DNA of 64,000 nt, taken from the NCBI GenBank assembly GCA_963738345.1, contig CAVTWI010000002.1:4340001-4404000 (forward strand). The letters are read 5' to 3'. Both the position numbers and the translations under genes were made by a program. This document shows, one piece after another, positions 8,315 through 16,446 of the stretch (position 1 is its first letter; each line of letters begins with the position of its first letter). Origin of the DNA: Bog-159 sp963738345 (lineage in GTDB: Bacteria > Acidobacteriota > Terriglobia > Bryobacterales > Bryobacteraceae). Below the pieces are notes generated by a model, which made no database searches, was not told the origin of the DNA, and worked only from the letters and a program-made list of their open reading frames with translations.

Positions 8315-9712
8315 TCAGAATGTGCTACGGCGCCCGCGAATCCTCCCAGCCCGAGGCGTAAAGCCCTCGTAGTGGCGCATAATCAACTGCGCTTCAACCT
8401 GGTTAATCGTATCCATGGCCACGCCTACCACAATCAGCAGGGATGTACCGCCAAAATAGAAATTCACGTTCAACCCTTCCAGCAGGAACCGGGGCGCGTA
8501 CGCATCCATGAAATTGCCAAGCAACGGAAGATGCTGGAGCTTGATACCGGAGATCATGATATCTGGAATCAGGCACAAGATGGCCAAGTAGATTCCGCCC
8601 ACCACCGTGATCTTGGTCAGGATGGCGTTCATGTACTCGGCGGTATTGCGGCCAGGACGAATGCCAGGAATGAATCCGCCGTACTTGCGCATGTTGTCGG
8701 CAGCTTCATTGGGGTTGAAGATGATGGATACGTAAAAGAAACAGAAAAATATGATACCGGCTACGAACAGGACGTAATAAAGCGGTTCACCATGGCGGAT
8801 GGAGGCCAGCGTATTGCTGAGCCATGGCATGTTCTTGACGAACGGAACAGCCGCCAAGGTTTGCGGAAACGCCAGGATAGAAGAGGCGAAGATTACCGGG
8901 ATGACGCCCCCGGCATTGACCTTCAAAGGCATATGAATGGATTGGCCGCCCATCACGCGGCGCCCGACCACGCGTTTTGCATATTGCACAGGGATGCGCC
9001 GTTCGCCGCGCTCGACGAGTACGATGAAGGCGACTACGGCGACCATCATGACCAGAATAGCGATCATCTGGAAGGGGCCCCATTCACGGGTGACGAAGGT
9101 GTTGCGGTAGATGTTTGAAATCGCGTTGGGCAAGCCTACGACGATACCGGCGAAGATGATAAGCGACATGCCGTTGCCGATGCCACGATCACTGATCTGC
9201 TCACCCAGCCACATAATAAAGGCCGTGCCGGTGGTCAGGGAAATGATGGTCATCAGGACGAAGCCCCATCCGGGGTTTTCGACGAACCCTCCGCCGCTAG
9301 CTTGTAAACCTTGTGCAATACCGAAAGACTGAATGATGGAGAGGGCGATGGTTAAATAACGGGTCCACTGAGTAATCTTGCGGCGGCCCAGTTCGCCTTC
9401 TTTTTGGAGCTTTTCGAGGGTCGGAACCACCACCGTCAACAATTGCAGGATGATGGAGGCAGTGATGTAGGGCATGATGCCCAATGCAAAGATGGTAAAC
9501 CGCCGGATGTTACCACCCGCAAACAGATCGAAGAAACCGAAGATGCCCCCGGAATTGCGCGTGAGGAAGTCTTCCCAACGGACCACGTTAATGCCAGGAG
9601 TGGGGATGTGACCACCAAGGCGATACACGGCCAGCATGGCAAGGGTGAACAACACCCGCTTGCGAAGATCCGGGATGCGAAATACGTTGGCAAATGCTTC
9701 GAAAAACTTCAT
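8315..9712 (-). CDS. secY: Protein translocase subunit SecY
   Basis: 465 residues with ten predicted membrane spans. Diagnostic blocks are RLGGHIPTPGIN near residue 31, GIMPYITASIILQLL (about 77-91), MWLGEQISDRGIGNGMSLII (about 165-184) and the C-terminal GTSLLIVVGVAMDTINQVEA. SecY forms the protein-conducting channel of the inner membrane. Its ATG overlaps the corrected rplO stop as ATGA, so translation is probably coupled. It is intact and slightly longer than the E. coli protein (443). Confidence 0.97.
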   Translation of the reverse strand: MKFFEAFANVFRIPDLRKRVLFTLAMLAVYRLGGHIPTPGINVVRWEDFLTRNSGGIFGFFDLFAGGNIRRFTIFALGIMPYITASIILQLLTVVVPTLEKLQKEGELGRRKITQWTRYLTIALSIIQSFGIAQGLQASGGGFVENPGWGFVLMTIISLTTGTAFIMWLGEQISDRGIGNGMSLIIFAGIVVGLPNAISNIYRNTFVTREWGPFQMIAILVMMVAVVAFIVLVERGERRIPVQYAKRVVGRRVMGGQSIHMPLKVNAGGVIPVIFASSILAFPQTLAAVPFVKNMPWLSNTLASIRHGEPLYYVLFVAGIIFFCFFYVSIIFNPNEAADNMRKYGGFIPGIRPGRNTAEYMNAILTKITVVGGIYLAILCLIPDIMISGIKLQHLPLLGNFMDAYAPRFLLEGLNVNFYFGGTSLLIVVGVAMDTINQVEAQLIMRHYEGFTPRAGRIRGRRSTF

Positions 9713-10186
9713 GGTTCCTTCGCTTCCGCCTTACTTTTCGGCTCGGCGCCGATGACAATCGGCTTCGCCGCCAGCCGCTTGAATCTTATCGAGCGCCGAT
9801 TTCGAGAAAATGTGCGCTTCGACACGCAATTTCCGGGTCAACTGTCCGGTGCCCAATACCTTCAGGCCTTCATGCAACTTCTTGATTACGCCGTGCTGGA
9901 GCAGGTGGTCGGGAGTGAAAGCGTCGCCATCCAGCTTTTCCAGTTTATCCAAATTGATGATGGCGTATTGTTTCTTAAAGATATTGGTAAAACCGCGCTT
10001 CGGTAAACGGCGATGCAGCGGCATCTGGCCGCCTTCGAAACCGCGCTTCTGTCCAAAGCCGGTGCCGGCGCGCTGACCTTTACTACCACGGGTAGAGGTC
10101 TTACCGTGGCCGGAGCCCATACCGCGCCCAATACGTTTGCGGACGTGTTTTTGTCCAGCGGGAGGTTTTAAGTCGCTCAGATTCAT
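9709..10186 (-). CDS. rplO: 50S ribosomal protein L15 (one frameshift near C-terminus)
   Basis: Starts MNLSDLKPPAGQKHVRKRIG and continues with GRGMGSGHGKTSTRGSKGQR, the L15 signature. Near the end, an extra G after GGGGEA-type codons shifts the frame; in the other frame the tail reads AIVIGAEPKSKAEAKEP and stops at TGA 9709-9711, overlapping the secY ATG. The span is 3n+1. L15 is a late-assembly large-subunit protein. The order rpsE-rpmD-rplO-secY is canonical. Confidence 0.93.
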
Positions 10187-10195
10187 CGCTCGCTC

Positions 10196-10375
10196 CTATT
10201 CCACGACTTTCAGCAGATGTGGGACCTTGTTGACCATACCACGGAATACGGGCGAGTCCGGCCGCACTACGATCTGGTTGAGTTTGCGCAATCCTAATCC
10301 GAGCACGACAAGCTTGTGTTTCTTCGGCGTGCAGATCGGACTGCGATACAGCTTGATCTTGATAGTACCTTCCAT
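10196..10375 (-). CDS. rpmD: 50S ribosomal protein L30
   Basis: 59 residues from ATG 10375 to TAG 10196-10198: MEGTIKIKLYRSPICTPKKH, then LGLGLRKLNQIVVRPDSPVF and RGMVNKVPHLLKVVE. This is a complete L30 with the expected RGM-NKVPHL end. Its position between rpsE and rplO is canonical. It is intact. Confidence 0.95.
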   Translation of the reverse strand: MEGTIKIKLYRSPICTPKKHKLVVLGLGLRKLNQIVVRPDSPVFRGMVNKVPHLLKVVE

Positions 10376-10383
10376 GTCAATCT

Positions 10384-10410
10384 CCGGTAGCTGGTGGTCC
10401 AGCCACTGCC
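10384..10410. repeat. Degenerate CTGGTGGTCCAGCCACTG spacer repeat, copy B
   Basis: GGTAGCTGGTGGTCCAGCCA occupies nearly the whole gap between rpsE and rpmD. It resembles copies A, C and D. Confidence 0.5.
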
Positions 10411-10412
10411 CT

Positions 10413-10925
10413 TTACAGCTTCTCTACCGCCAGGCCGCGCATTTCCGCAACTTCGGCCTTGTCGCGCAGTTGCTCAAGCGCCACGATGGTGGCCTTGACC
10501 ACGTTATGCGGGTTATGCGTTCCGATGGACTTGGTCAACACGTTGGGGATACCCACCGAGGTGATGACCGCGCGCACCGGACCACCGGCGATAACGCCAG
10601 TACCTTCGGGAGCTGGCTTCAACAGCACCAGGCCGCTGCCGAAACGGCCCAGCGACTGGTGTGGAATGGTGGTGCCCAGCATGTGGATCTTGCGCAGATT
10701 TTTCTTGGCGGCCTCGATACCCTTGCGGATGGCCGATGGCACTTCCTTGGCTTTGCCCACGCCGAAGCCGACCACTTTGGCGGCCGGATCTCCGATCACC
10801 ACCAGCGCGGAGAAGCTCAAGTTCTTGCCGCCCTTGACTACTTTGGTGACGCGATTGATCGAGACCACCTGCTCTTTCAAATTGAGCGATTGCGGATCGA
10901 TGCGTTTAACGATTTTTGCTGCCAT
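10413..10925 (-). CDS. rpsE: 30S ribosomal protein S5
   Basis: 170 residues: an N-terminal double-stranded-RNA-like fold with VVSINRVTKVVKGGKNLSF and the loop important for decoding fidelity, then GFGVGKAKEVPSAIRKGIE and the C-terminal GPVRAVITSVGIPNVLTKSI domain. The start overlaps the rplR stop. It is intact and in canonical order. Confidence 0.97.
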   Translation of the reverse strand: MAAKIVKRIDPQSLNLKEQVVSINRVTKVVKGGKNLSFSALVVIGDPAAKVVGFGVGKAKEVPSAIRKGIEAAKKNLRKIHMLGTTIPHQSLGRFGSGLVLLKPAPEGTGVIAGGPVRAVITSVGIPNVLTKSIGTHNPHNVVKATIVALEQLRDKAEVAEMRGLAVEKL

Positions 10926-11284
10926 CAGAACTCCAGTCCGGCTTCCCGCGCGGCGTCCGCCAGAGCTTTCACCCGGCCGTGATAAATATAGCCACCGCGA
11001 TCGAACACTACCTTCTGAATGCCTTTGTCCTTGGCGCGTTCTGCGACCAGTTTGCCGATGTCCTTGGCCGCGGCCAGATTACCGCCCTTCGTGCGCTTTC
11101 CTTTTTCGATAGTGGACGCCGAAACCAGGGTAGCGCCCTGGATATCGTCGATCACCTGTGCATAGATGTTAGTCAGGCTGCGGAAGACAGCCAGGCGCGG
11201 CCGCTCGGCAGTGCCATGAACCTTGTGGCGTATGCGCTTGTGGATCCTATGCCGGATCTCGTTCTTTTGCGTGATATGAATCAT
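10925..11284 (-). CDS. rplR: 50S ribosomal protein L18
   Basis: 119 residues: RHRIHKRIRHKVHGTAERPR, then LAVFRSLTNIYAQVIDD and the C-terminal VFDRGGYIYHGRVKALADAA. L18 binds 5S rRNA. Its start overlaps the end of rplF by four bases and its stop touches the rpsE start, indicating coupled translation. The His/Ile-rich first residues are typical for the family. Confidence 0.97.
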   Translation of the reverse strand: MIHITQKNEIRHRIHKRIRHKVHGTAERPRLAVFRSLTNIYAQVIDDIQGATLVSASTIEKGKRTKGGNLAAAKDIGKLVAERAKDKGIQKVVFDRGGYIYHGRVKALADAAREAGLEF

Positions 11285-11817
11285 TTCGCACTCGCTCCGG
11301 TCTTACCGACCTTCTTGCGCAACGGCTCGCCGGTATAGCGGACACCCTTGTTCTTGTAGGGATCCGGCTTGCGCAGTGCGCGAATATTCGCGGCCACCTG
11401 CCCGACCAATTGTTTGTCGTGGCCGCTCAGCACCAAATGGGTCTGCTTGTCGATCTTCAGATCCACACCCTCCGGTAACAGGAGTTCGATGGGGTGCGAG
11501 TAGCCTAGCGTAAAGGTGGCCAGTTTGCCCTTGACGTCGGCGCGATAGCCGATGCCGACGATATCCAGTTCCCGGATGAAACCTGTGGAAACGCCCTGCA
11601 CGGCGTTGGCGGCCAACGCCCGGGTGAGCCCGTGCAGCGCGCTGTACTTATCGCTGTCGCGAACCACGTCGAGGCGGCCGTCGGTCTGTTTGAAACCCAC
11701 GCCGGCGGGGATCGGCACCGTCAAGGTACCCTTGGGCCCGGTGACTTCCAGTTGCTCGCCGATTTGGATCTTGACCCCTTTCGGCAGGGGAATCGGCTTT
11801 TTACCAATTCGAGACAT
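11281..11817 (-). CDS. rplF: 50S ribosomal protein L6
   Basis: 178 residues: MSRIGKKPIPLPKGVKIQIG, then LTVPIPAGVGF and the second domain with the signature LRKPDPYKNKGVRYTGEPL. L6 sits near the sarcin-ricin loop and factor-binding site. It is intact, follows rpsH by about 12 bases and overlaps rplR by four. Confidence 0.97.
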   Translation of the reverse strand: MSRIGKKPIPLPKGVKIQIGEQLEVTGPKGTLTVPIPAGVGFKQTDGRLDVVRDSDKYSALHGLTRALAANAVQGVSTGFIRELDIVGIGYRADVKGKLATFTLGYSHPIELLLPEGVDLKIDKQTHLVLSGHDKQLVGQVAANIRALRKPDPYKNKGVRYTGEPLRKKVGKTGASAK

Positions 11818-11829
11818 AAGTCAAAATCC

Positions 11830-12225
11830 TTACCAAATCCGGCAGAGCAATTCTCCGCCGATCTTCTCTTTATGCGCGTCGCGCCCGGTCATCACGCCGC
11901 GGGGCGTAGTGAGAATGTTGATTCCCAAGCCACCCAACACGCGGGGAATATCCTGCTGCCCGACGTACACACGACAGCCCGGCCGCGAGATGCGCTCAAT
12001 ATTCGAAATCACCGGGGCATTACCCGGAGCGTATTTCAAATAGATCTTGATGGTCTTCTTGGGGCCTTCTTCCGCGACCTTGAAGTTCTGGATATAGCCC
12101 TCTTCCTTGAGGATGCGGGCGATCTCAGTCTTCAGCTTGGAAGCCGGCACATCCACCTTGGGATGGCGCGCGCGGATTGCGTTGCGCACCCGCGTAAGCA
12201 TGTCGGCGATGGGGTCACTTGTCAT
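11830..12225 (-). CDS. rpsH: 30S ribosomal protein S8
   Basis: 131 residues from the ATG at 12225 (MTSDPIADMLTRVRNAIRAR), which has GGAGGG seven bases upstream; an in-frame TTG four codons earlier is less likely. The C-terminal block RPGCRVYVGQQDIPRVLGG and GINILTTPRGVMTGRDA is the S8 signature. S8 binds the central domain of 16S rRNA and represses the spc operon in E. coli. It is intact. Confidence 0.97.
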   Translation of the reverse strand: MTSDPIADMLTRVRNAIRARHPKVDVPASKLKTEIARILKEEGYIQNFKVAEEGPKKTIKIYLKYAPGNAPVISNIERISRPGCRVYVGQQDIPRVLGGLGINILTTPRGVMTGRDAHKEKIGGELLCRIW

Positions 12226-12252
12226 TCTGCCCTCCAACTAATCCTTTGGCTC

Positions 12253-12465
12253 TCACCAACTCGCCTTCGTGACGCCGGGAATCTCCCCGTTCAACGCCAG
12301 TTGGCGGAAACACAGCCGGCAGATGCCGAATTTGCGCAGGAACGCGCGCGGCCTACCGCAGCGCCAGCAGCGGTTGCGGTGCTTGCAGTAGTGTAGTCCC
12401 GGCGTTTTGGCGCGGCGGGCTTCTTCCAACTTCAGATCTTTGGCTCTTTTGGCGGTGGTGGCCAT
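12253..12465 (-). CDS. rpsN: 30S ribosomal protein S14, zinc-type long leader form
   Basis: 70 residues from the ATG at 12465: MATTAKRAKDLKLEEARRAK, then HYCKHRNRCWRCGRPRAFLR and KFGICRLCFRQLALNGEIPG. The CWRC and CRLC pairs form the zinc ribbon of the short S14Z type. It is easily missed because an open frame runs into it from a mis-framed piece of rplE. The order rplE-rpsN-rpsH is canonical. Confidence 0.95.
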   Translation of the reverse strand: MATTAKRAKDLKLEEARRAKTPGLHYCKHRNRCWRCGRPRAFLRKFGICRLCFRQLALNGEIPGVTKASW

Positions 12466-12485
12466 GTTTCTCTTTTCTCTCTTCC

Positions 12486-13029
12486 TTACTGCCGGAACGG
12501 CATGCCCATCTGTTTCAACAGGGCCATACCTTCCGCGTCCGTCCGCGCCGAGGTGGTGATGGAGATGTTCATCCCCTTGGTTTTCTCTACCTTGGCATAA
12601 TCGATTTCCGGAAAAATCAACTGCTCGCGAATGCCGAGCGTATAATTGCCGCGGCCATCGAACGACTTGCTGGACACGCCGCGGAAATCGCGGACGCGGG
12701 GCAAAGCCACGTTTACCAGCCGGTCGAAGAACTCGTACATGCGGTCGCCGCGCAGGGTCACCATGCAGCCGATGGCCATGTTTTCGCGTAGTTTGAAAGC
12801 GGCGATGGATTTGCGCGCCTTCGTGACCACGGGTTTTTGGCCGGCGATCTGGCCCAGTTCGTGTAACGGCGCCATCCATGAGCTTGGCGTTCTGGGTAGC
12901 TTCGCCCAGACCGATGTTGACCGAAATCTTGGCCAGCTTCGGCACTGCCATCACGTTCTTGTATCCGAACTCCTTGGTAAGGGCCGGAATGACCGCTTCT
13001 GTATAATGCTGCCTGAGTCGTGCTGCCAT
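12486..13029 (-). CDS. rplE: 50S ribosomal protein L5 (one frameshift)
   Basis: Starts MAARLRQHYTEAVIPALTKE and reads through KISVNIGLGEATQNAKLMDG. An extra base near 12865 then moves it to the frame reading ELGQIAGQKPVVTKARKSIA, FDRLVNVALPRVRDFRGVSS and EGMALLKQMGMPFRQ. Together they give a full L5, which contacts 5S rRNA and the P-site tRNA. The span is 3n+1. The uninterrupted original frame is a false reading that ends in rpsN. Confidence 0.93.
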
Positions 13030-13032
13030 CTC

Positions 13033-13397
13033 TTATTTCCTATCCAAAGTTTGCCCGCATTTGCGGCATACACGGGTACGCCGCACTTTGCCGCCCGGCA
13101 GATTTTCCACATGGTGCGCGATGCGAACCGGCACCGCACTGCGGAGCACACGATCATCACATTCGACACAGCGATGGGACTTTCCCGCTCCGCGATTCCG
13201 CCCTTGATCTGCTTGGCCGGATTGGGACGGGTGTGCCGCTTAATCATCGACACGTGCTCCACTAGGATCTTACCGTTGGCTGGATTCACATCGAGAACGC
13301 GCCCAGTCTTGCCACGGTCACGACCGGCAATAACCTTCACCTGATCGTTTTTCTTCAGCAGAATGCGAACTGGCTCAACCACTTTCTTTTTCGGCAT
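13033..13397 (-). CDS. rplX: 50S ribosomal protein L24 with zinc-ribbon-like tail (two frameshifts)
   Basis: The KOW domain is intact: VRILLKKNDQVKVIAGRDRG, KTGRVLDVNPANGKILVE and IKGGIAERESPIAVSNVMIV. Then two indels near 13135 and 13125 occur. Correcting them gives a tail with CxxC (QCG), PVRIAHHVENLPGGKVRRTR and VCRKCGQTLDRK, ending at TAA 13033-13035. The paired Cys suggest the zinc-binding version of L24 seen in some phyla. L24 is an early large-subunit assembly initiator. It lies between rplN and rplE. Confidence 0.9.
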
Positions 13398-13398
13398 C

Positions 13399-13767
13399 TT
13401 AAATCACCTCGGGCGCCAGGGAGACGATCTTCATGAATCGCTTTTCGCGCAATTCTCTGGCCACGGGTCCGAATACGCGGGTGCCCACCGGCTCGCCCAA
13501 TTCGGTGATCAGCACAGCGGCGTTCGAATCGAAGCGGATGTAAGTTCCGTCCTTACGCCTGGTTTCCTTACGCATGCGCACGATCACGCAGCGCACTACT
13601 TTGCCCTTCTTGATTGCGGAATCCGGAGCTGCTTCTTTCACGCTGGCGGTAACTACATCGCCCAAGCCGGCCCGCAAACCGAGGTCTCCGCCACGCGGCA
13701 GGATACACGCCAGACGGCGCGCGCCGCTGTTGTCGGCTACCTCCAGAATTGTTCTCATCCCTATCAT
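13399..13767 (-). CDS. rplN: 50S ribosomal protein L14
   Basis: 122 residues: MIGMRTILEVADNSGARRLA, then VVTASVKEAAPDSAIKKGKV and GTRVFGPVARELREKRFMKI, all conserved L14 blocks. L14 forms an inter-subunit bridge with 16S rRNA. It is intact. The canonical start may be the first or the second Met. Confidence 0.97.
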   Translation of the reverse strand: MIGMRTILEVADNSGARRLACILPRGGDLGLRAGLGDVVTASVKEAAPDSAIKKGKVVRCVIVRMRKETRRKDGTYIRFDSNAAVLITELGEPVGTRVFGPVARELREKRFMKIVSLAPEVI

Positions 13768-13801
13768 AGGTCGCTTCGCTCCCGTGGGTCTTGATGGGCT
13801 T

Positions 13802-13852
13802 CTGGTGGCTGGTAGTCTTCATTGACCAGCCGGCCAGAACCACCGGCCACTA
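13802..13852. repeat. Degenerate CTGGTGGCTGGT spacer repeat, copy C
   Basis: CTGGTGGCTGGTAGTC, then GACCAGCCGGCCAGAACCACCGG partly folds back on the first part. It fills the gap between rpsQ and rplN and touches the rpsQ stop. Confidence 0.5.
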
Positions 13853-14155
13853 TGCCTTTACATCCAACTCTTCAGGCTGCACACCCACCTGCGGGGCGCG
13901 CCGGATCACTTCCGCCAGATTCCATCGCTTGGTGCGGCTTAGCGGCCGGCACTCGATGATCCGCACGATGTCGCCCATCTTGGCGCTGCCTTCTTCGTCG
14001 TGCGCGTGGAACCGCTTGCGCTTCTTCACAATCCTCTTGTACAAGGGATGCGGCACGCGCCGGCTGACTTCCACGATGATGGTCTTGGCGGTCTTGGTGG
14101 AAACCACCTGGCCGATTTTCTCGTTTTTCAACGGCTTCTGCGTCTGTTCGGCCAT
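13850..14155 (-). CDS. rpsQ: 30S ribosomal protein S17
   Basis: 101 residues: IGQVVSTKTAKTIIVEVSRR and VPHPLYKRIVKKRKRFHAHD, then GDIVRIIECRPLSRTKRWNL, the S17 OB-fold signature. It is longer than the E. coli protein (84) by short tails at both ends. S17 organises the 5' domain of 16S rRNA. It is intact and follows rpmC by one base. Confidence 0.97.
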   Translation of the reverse strand: MAEQTQKPLKNEKIGQVVSTKTAKTIIVEVSRRVPHPLYKRIVKKRKRFHAHDEEGSAKMGDIVRIIECRPLSRTKRWNLAEVIRRAPQVGVQPEELDVKA

Positions 14156-14156
14156 A

Positions 14157-14360
14157 TTACTTCTTCGCCCCCGCCAGTTCCCGTTCTTTGATGATGGTGT
14201 AGATACGGGCGCGGTCTTTCTTCATGGCGCGCGCCTTTTTCAGGCCTTCCATGGTGCCCATCGACATCTGAAAGTTCAGCCGGAAGAGCTGTTCTTCGAT
14301 GGTGGTTAACTGATGTTGTAGCTCGATTGCGTCGAGGTCCCGAATCTTCTGCGACTTCAT
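14157..14360 (-). CDS. rpmC: 50S ribosomal protein L29
   Basis: 67 residues of two helices: MKSQKIRDLDAIELQHQLTT, then EEQLFRLNFQMSMGTMEGLK and ARIYTIIKERE. L29 sits at the tunnel exit with L23 and helps dock SRP and trigger factor. It is intact, between rplP and rpsQ as expected. Confidence 0.95.
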   Translation of the reverse strand: MKSQKIRDLDAIELQHQLTTIEEQLFRLNFQMSMGTMEGLKKARAMKKDRARIYTIIKERELAGAKK

Positions 14361-14363
14361 GAT

Positions 14364-14780
14364 CTAATCCGCCTGCTCCCGCGTTACGAATTTGGTTCGG
14401 ATGGGCAGTTTGTGCGCGGCCAACCGCATGGCATCCGCCGCCACATTCGCCGGCACGCCTTCCATTTCAAACAAGATCTTACCCGGCCGGACGACTGCTA
14501 CCCATTGCTCCGGAGCGCCTTTACCTTTACCCATACGGGTTTCAGCGGGCTTCTTGGTGATGGGCTTGTCCGGGAATAATCGAATCCAAACTTTACCGCC
14601 GCGCTTGATGGAGCGGGTCATAGCGATACGGGCGGCTTCAATCTGCCGGTCGGTGATCCAGGCACAGGTCATGGCCTTGAGACCGAACTCGCCAAAAGCG
14701 ATGGACGAACCGCGCCACGCCTTGCCACACATGCGGCCGCGCTGCTGCTTGCGGTATTTGACCTTCTTCGGCATCATCAT
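14364..14780 (-). CDS. rplP: 50S ribosomal protein L16
   Basis: 138 residues: MPKKVKYRKQQRGRMCGKAW (after two extra N-terminal Met codons), ALEPGRIT-like block replaced here by MTCAWITDRQIEAARIAMTR, and VWIRLFPDKPITKKPAETRM with GKGKGAPEQWVAVVRPGKIL. L16 contacts the A-site tRNA elbow. Three consecutive ATGs occur at 14780, 14777 and 14774; GAAGGAG lies about ten bases before the first. It is intact. Confidence 0.97.
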   Translation of the reverse strand: MMMPKKVKYRKQQRGRMCGKAWRGSSIAFGEFGLKAMTCAWITDRQIEAARIAMTRSIKRGGKVWIRLFPDKPITKKPAETRMGKGKGAPEQWVAVVRPGKILFEMEGVPANVAADAMRLAAHKLPIRTKFVTREQAD

Positions 14781-14783
14781 GGC

Positions 14784-15767
14784 TTATTTTTCTCCTTCGG
14801 GCGACCCGGTTGGCGGTGTCGCGGGAGGCGCTGCGGGTTCAGCCTGCGGCTCAGCATCTCCGCGGACTTCGTGTTTCCAGGCTGGTTGCGGCGCCATCAG
14901 CGGCGGCAGAATGGGTCCACCGGTACTGCGGGCGGGATGCGCCATCTCGGGCGGAGGAGCCTGCCGGGCAGGTCCCGCGGGCTCAGTTGTGGGAGCAGGC
15001 GGCTCGTGATGACGAGCTACCGGAGGACGGCGTTCGCCGCCACGATCTCCGCCACGGTCGCGACGATCACCGCGATCGCTGCGTTCACCACGCTCGCGGC
15101 GCGGTTCCGGTTCCGAAGACAACGACCGCATACGGTTGCCCGCATCCAAAATCTCGCCTTTATAGAGCCACGCTTTCACGCCGATTACGCCATAAGTCGT
15201 GTGAGCTTCCGAGAAGCCGTAATCGATATCCGCACGCAGAGTGTGCAGCGGAAGCTGGCCTTGCAAATACCATTCACTGCGCGCGATTTCGGCGCCGTTC
15301 AAGCGGCCCGACACGCGGACTTTAATACCTTTGCAACCGAAGCGCAGCGCGGAATCCACGGCCTTGCGCATGGCGCGGCGGAAAGCTACGCGCTTTTCAA
15401 GCTGGAGGGCGATGGATTCGGAGACCAGTTGCGCATCCAGTTCGGGTTTATGCACTTCCTGGATGTCGATAAAGACATCGCGCTTAGTGCGCTTGGCCAG
15501 GTCGAGCTTCAACTTTTCGATTTCGGCGCCCTTGCGGCCGATGATAATACCGGGGCGCGAGGTGCGGATAGTCACCCGCAGCTTGTTGCCGGGACGATCC
15601 ACTTCGATCGAACTGACGCCGGCCGATTTCAGACGTTCCCGTAGGGTGGCGCGAAGTTCCACATCTTCCTGCAGCAACTTCGGATAGTCCTGCTTGGCGA
15701 ACCAGCGGGAACGCCACGGCTTGTTGAAGCCGACACGGAAACCGTAAGGATGAACCTTCTGTCCCAT
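14784..15767 (-). CDS. rpsC: 30S ribosomal protein S3 with long disordered C-terminal extension
   Basis: 327 residues. The first 214 are a normal S3: MGQKVHPYGFRVGFNKPWRS, the KH domain with RPGIIIGRKGAEIEKLKLDL, and the C-domain with GRLNGAEIARSEWYLQGQLP and AHTTYGVIGVKAWLYKGEIL. Residues about 215-327 are an unusual tail, first Arg/Asp/Gly-rich, then Pro/Ala-rich, with no predicted fold. S3 lines the mRNA entry channel and has helicase activity with S4 and S5, so a charged tail would sit near incoming mRNA. No frameshift is needed to explain it. It is between rplV and rplP. Confidence 0.97.
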   Translation of the reverse strand: MGQKVHPYGFRVGFNKPWRSRWFAKQDYPKLLQEDVELRATLRERLKSAGVSSIEVDRPGNKLRVTIRTSRPGIIIGRKGAEIEKLKLDLAKRTKRDVFIDIQEVHKPELDAQLVSESIALQLEKRVAFRRAMRKAVDSALRFGCKGIKVRVSGRLNGAEIARSEWYLQGQLPLHTLRADIDYGFSEAHTTYGVIGVKAWLYKGEILDAGNRMRSLSSEPEPRRERGERSDRGDRRDRGGDRGGERRPPVARHHEPPAPTTEPAGPARQAPPPEMAHPARSTGGPILPPLMAPQPAWKHEVRGDAEPQAEPAAPPATPPTGSPEGEK

Positions 15768-15771
15768 TCAG

Positions 15772-16128
15772 TTACTCTTTCTCCGGCTGCTCGGCTTTCG
15801 CCGCAACCATGATCACGATGTGAGCCATGCGCTTCTGCACGCGATAAGCGCGGCCCATGGGGGCGGGCCGTACGCGCTTCACGCGCGGACCCTCGTTGAC
15901 ATACGCCGCCGAGACGAAGAGCCGATCCACATCGACGTCTTCAAAACGGTCGCGCGCATTGGCAATCGCCGAGTCCAAAACTTTTCGTACGGTAGGCGCA
16001 ATCCGCTTATTGGTGGCGCTTAGGGTGGTACGCGCCTGGCCTGCGCTTTGGCCGCGGATCAGATCCACCACCAACCGCGCCTTCTGTGGCGACACCCTGA
16101 TATATCTTGCTTCTGCCTTGGCTTCCAT
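15772..16128 (-). CDS. rplV: 50S ribosomal protein L22
   Basis: 118 residues: AEARYIRVSPQKARLVVDLI, RGQSAGQARTTL, and the hairpin loop VKRVRPAPMGRAYRVQKRMA that reaches into the peptide exit tunnel, ending HIVIMVAAK. Macrolide-relevant loop residues look normal. It is intact and lies between rpsS and rpsC. Confidence 0.97.
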   Translation of the reverse strand: MEAKAEARYIRVSPQKARLVVDLIRGQSAGQARTTLSATNKRIAPTVRKVLDSAIANARDRFEDVDVDRLFVSAAYVNEGPRVKRVRPAPMGRAYRVQKRMAHIVIMVAAKAEQPEKE

Positions 16129-16153
16129 GGTTTGCTCTCTTAAAGCCCGCCGC

Positions 16154-16444
16154 TTAGGCCGGCTTCGCCGACTTCTCTGTCGCAGCCTTCACCGAGTGTC
16201 CCTTGAAATGCCGGGTAGGGGAAAACTCGCCCAACTTGTGTCCCACCATATTCTCGGTGACGTACACGGGAATAAACTTCTTGCCGTTATGCACGGCAAT
16301 GGTGTGGCCCACGAACTCAGGAAGGATGGTCGAGCGGCGCGACCAGGTGCGTACGACGCGCTTCTCGCTCTTGGCGGTAAGCGCCGCGATTTTCACTTCC
16401 AGGTGGCCGTCTGTAAACGGCCCTTTCTTAACTGAACGCCCCAT
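16154..16444 (-). CDS. rpsS: 30S ribosomal protein S19
   Basis: 96 residues: MGRSVKKGPFTDGHLEVKIA, TWSRRSTILPEFVGHTIAVH and NGKKFIPVYVTENMVGHKLG, then EFSPTRHFKGHSVKA. S19 works with S13 in the 30S head. It is intact and follows rplB by three bases. Confidence 0.97.
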   Translation of the reverse strand: MGRSVKKGPFTDGHLEVKIAALTAKSEKRVVRTWSRRSTILPEFVGHTIAVHNGKKFIPVYVTENMVGHKLGEFSPTRHFKGHSVKAATEKSAKPA

Positions 16445-16446
16445 AG

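Noticed and set aside
7976..9118. 380-codon open frame on the plus strand
   Set aside because: Antisense to adk and secY.
12253..13029. Apparent 258-residue protein joining L5 and S14
   Set aside because: Artefact of a frameshift in rplE; the middle is meaningless, and true L5 continues in another frame and ends before rpsN.
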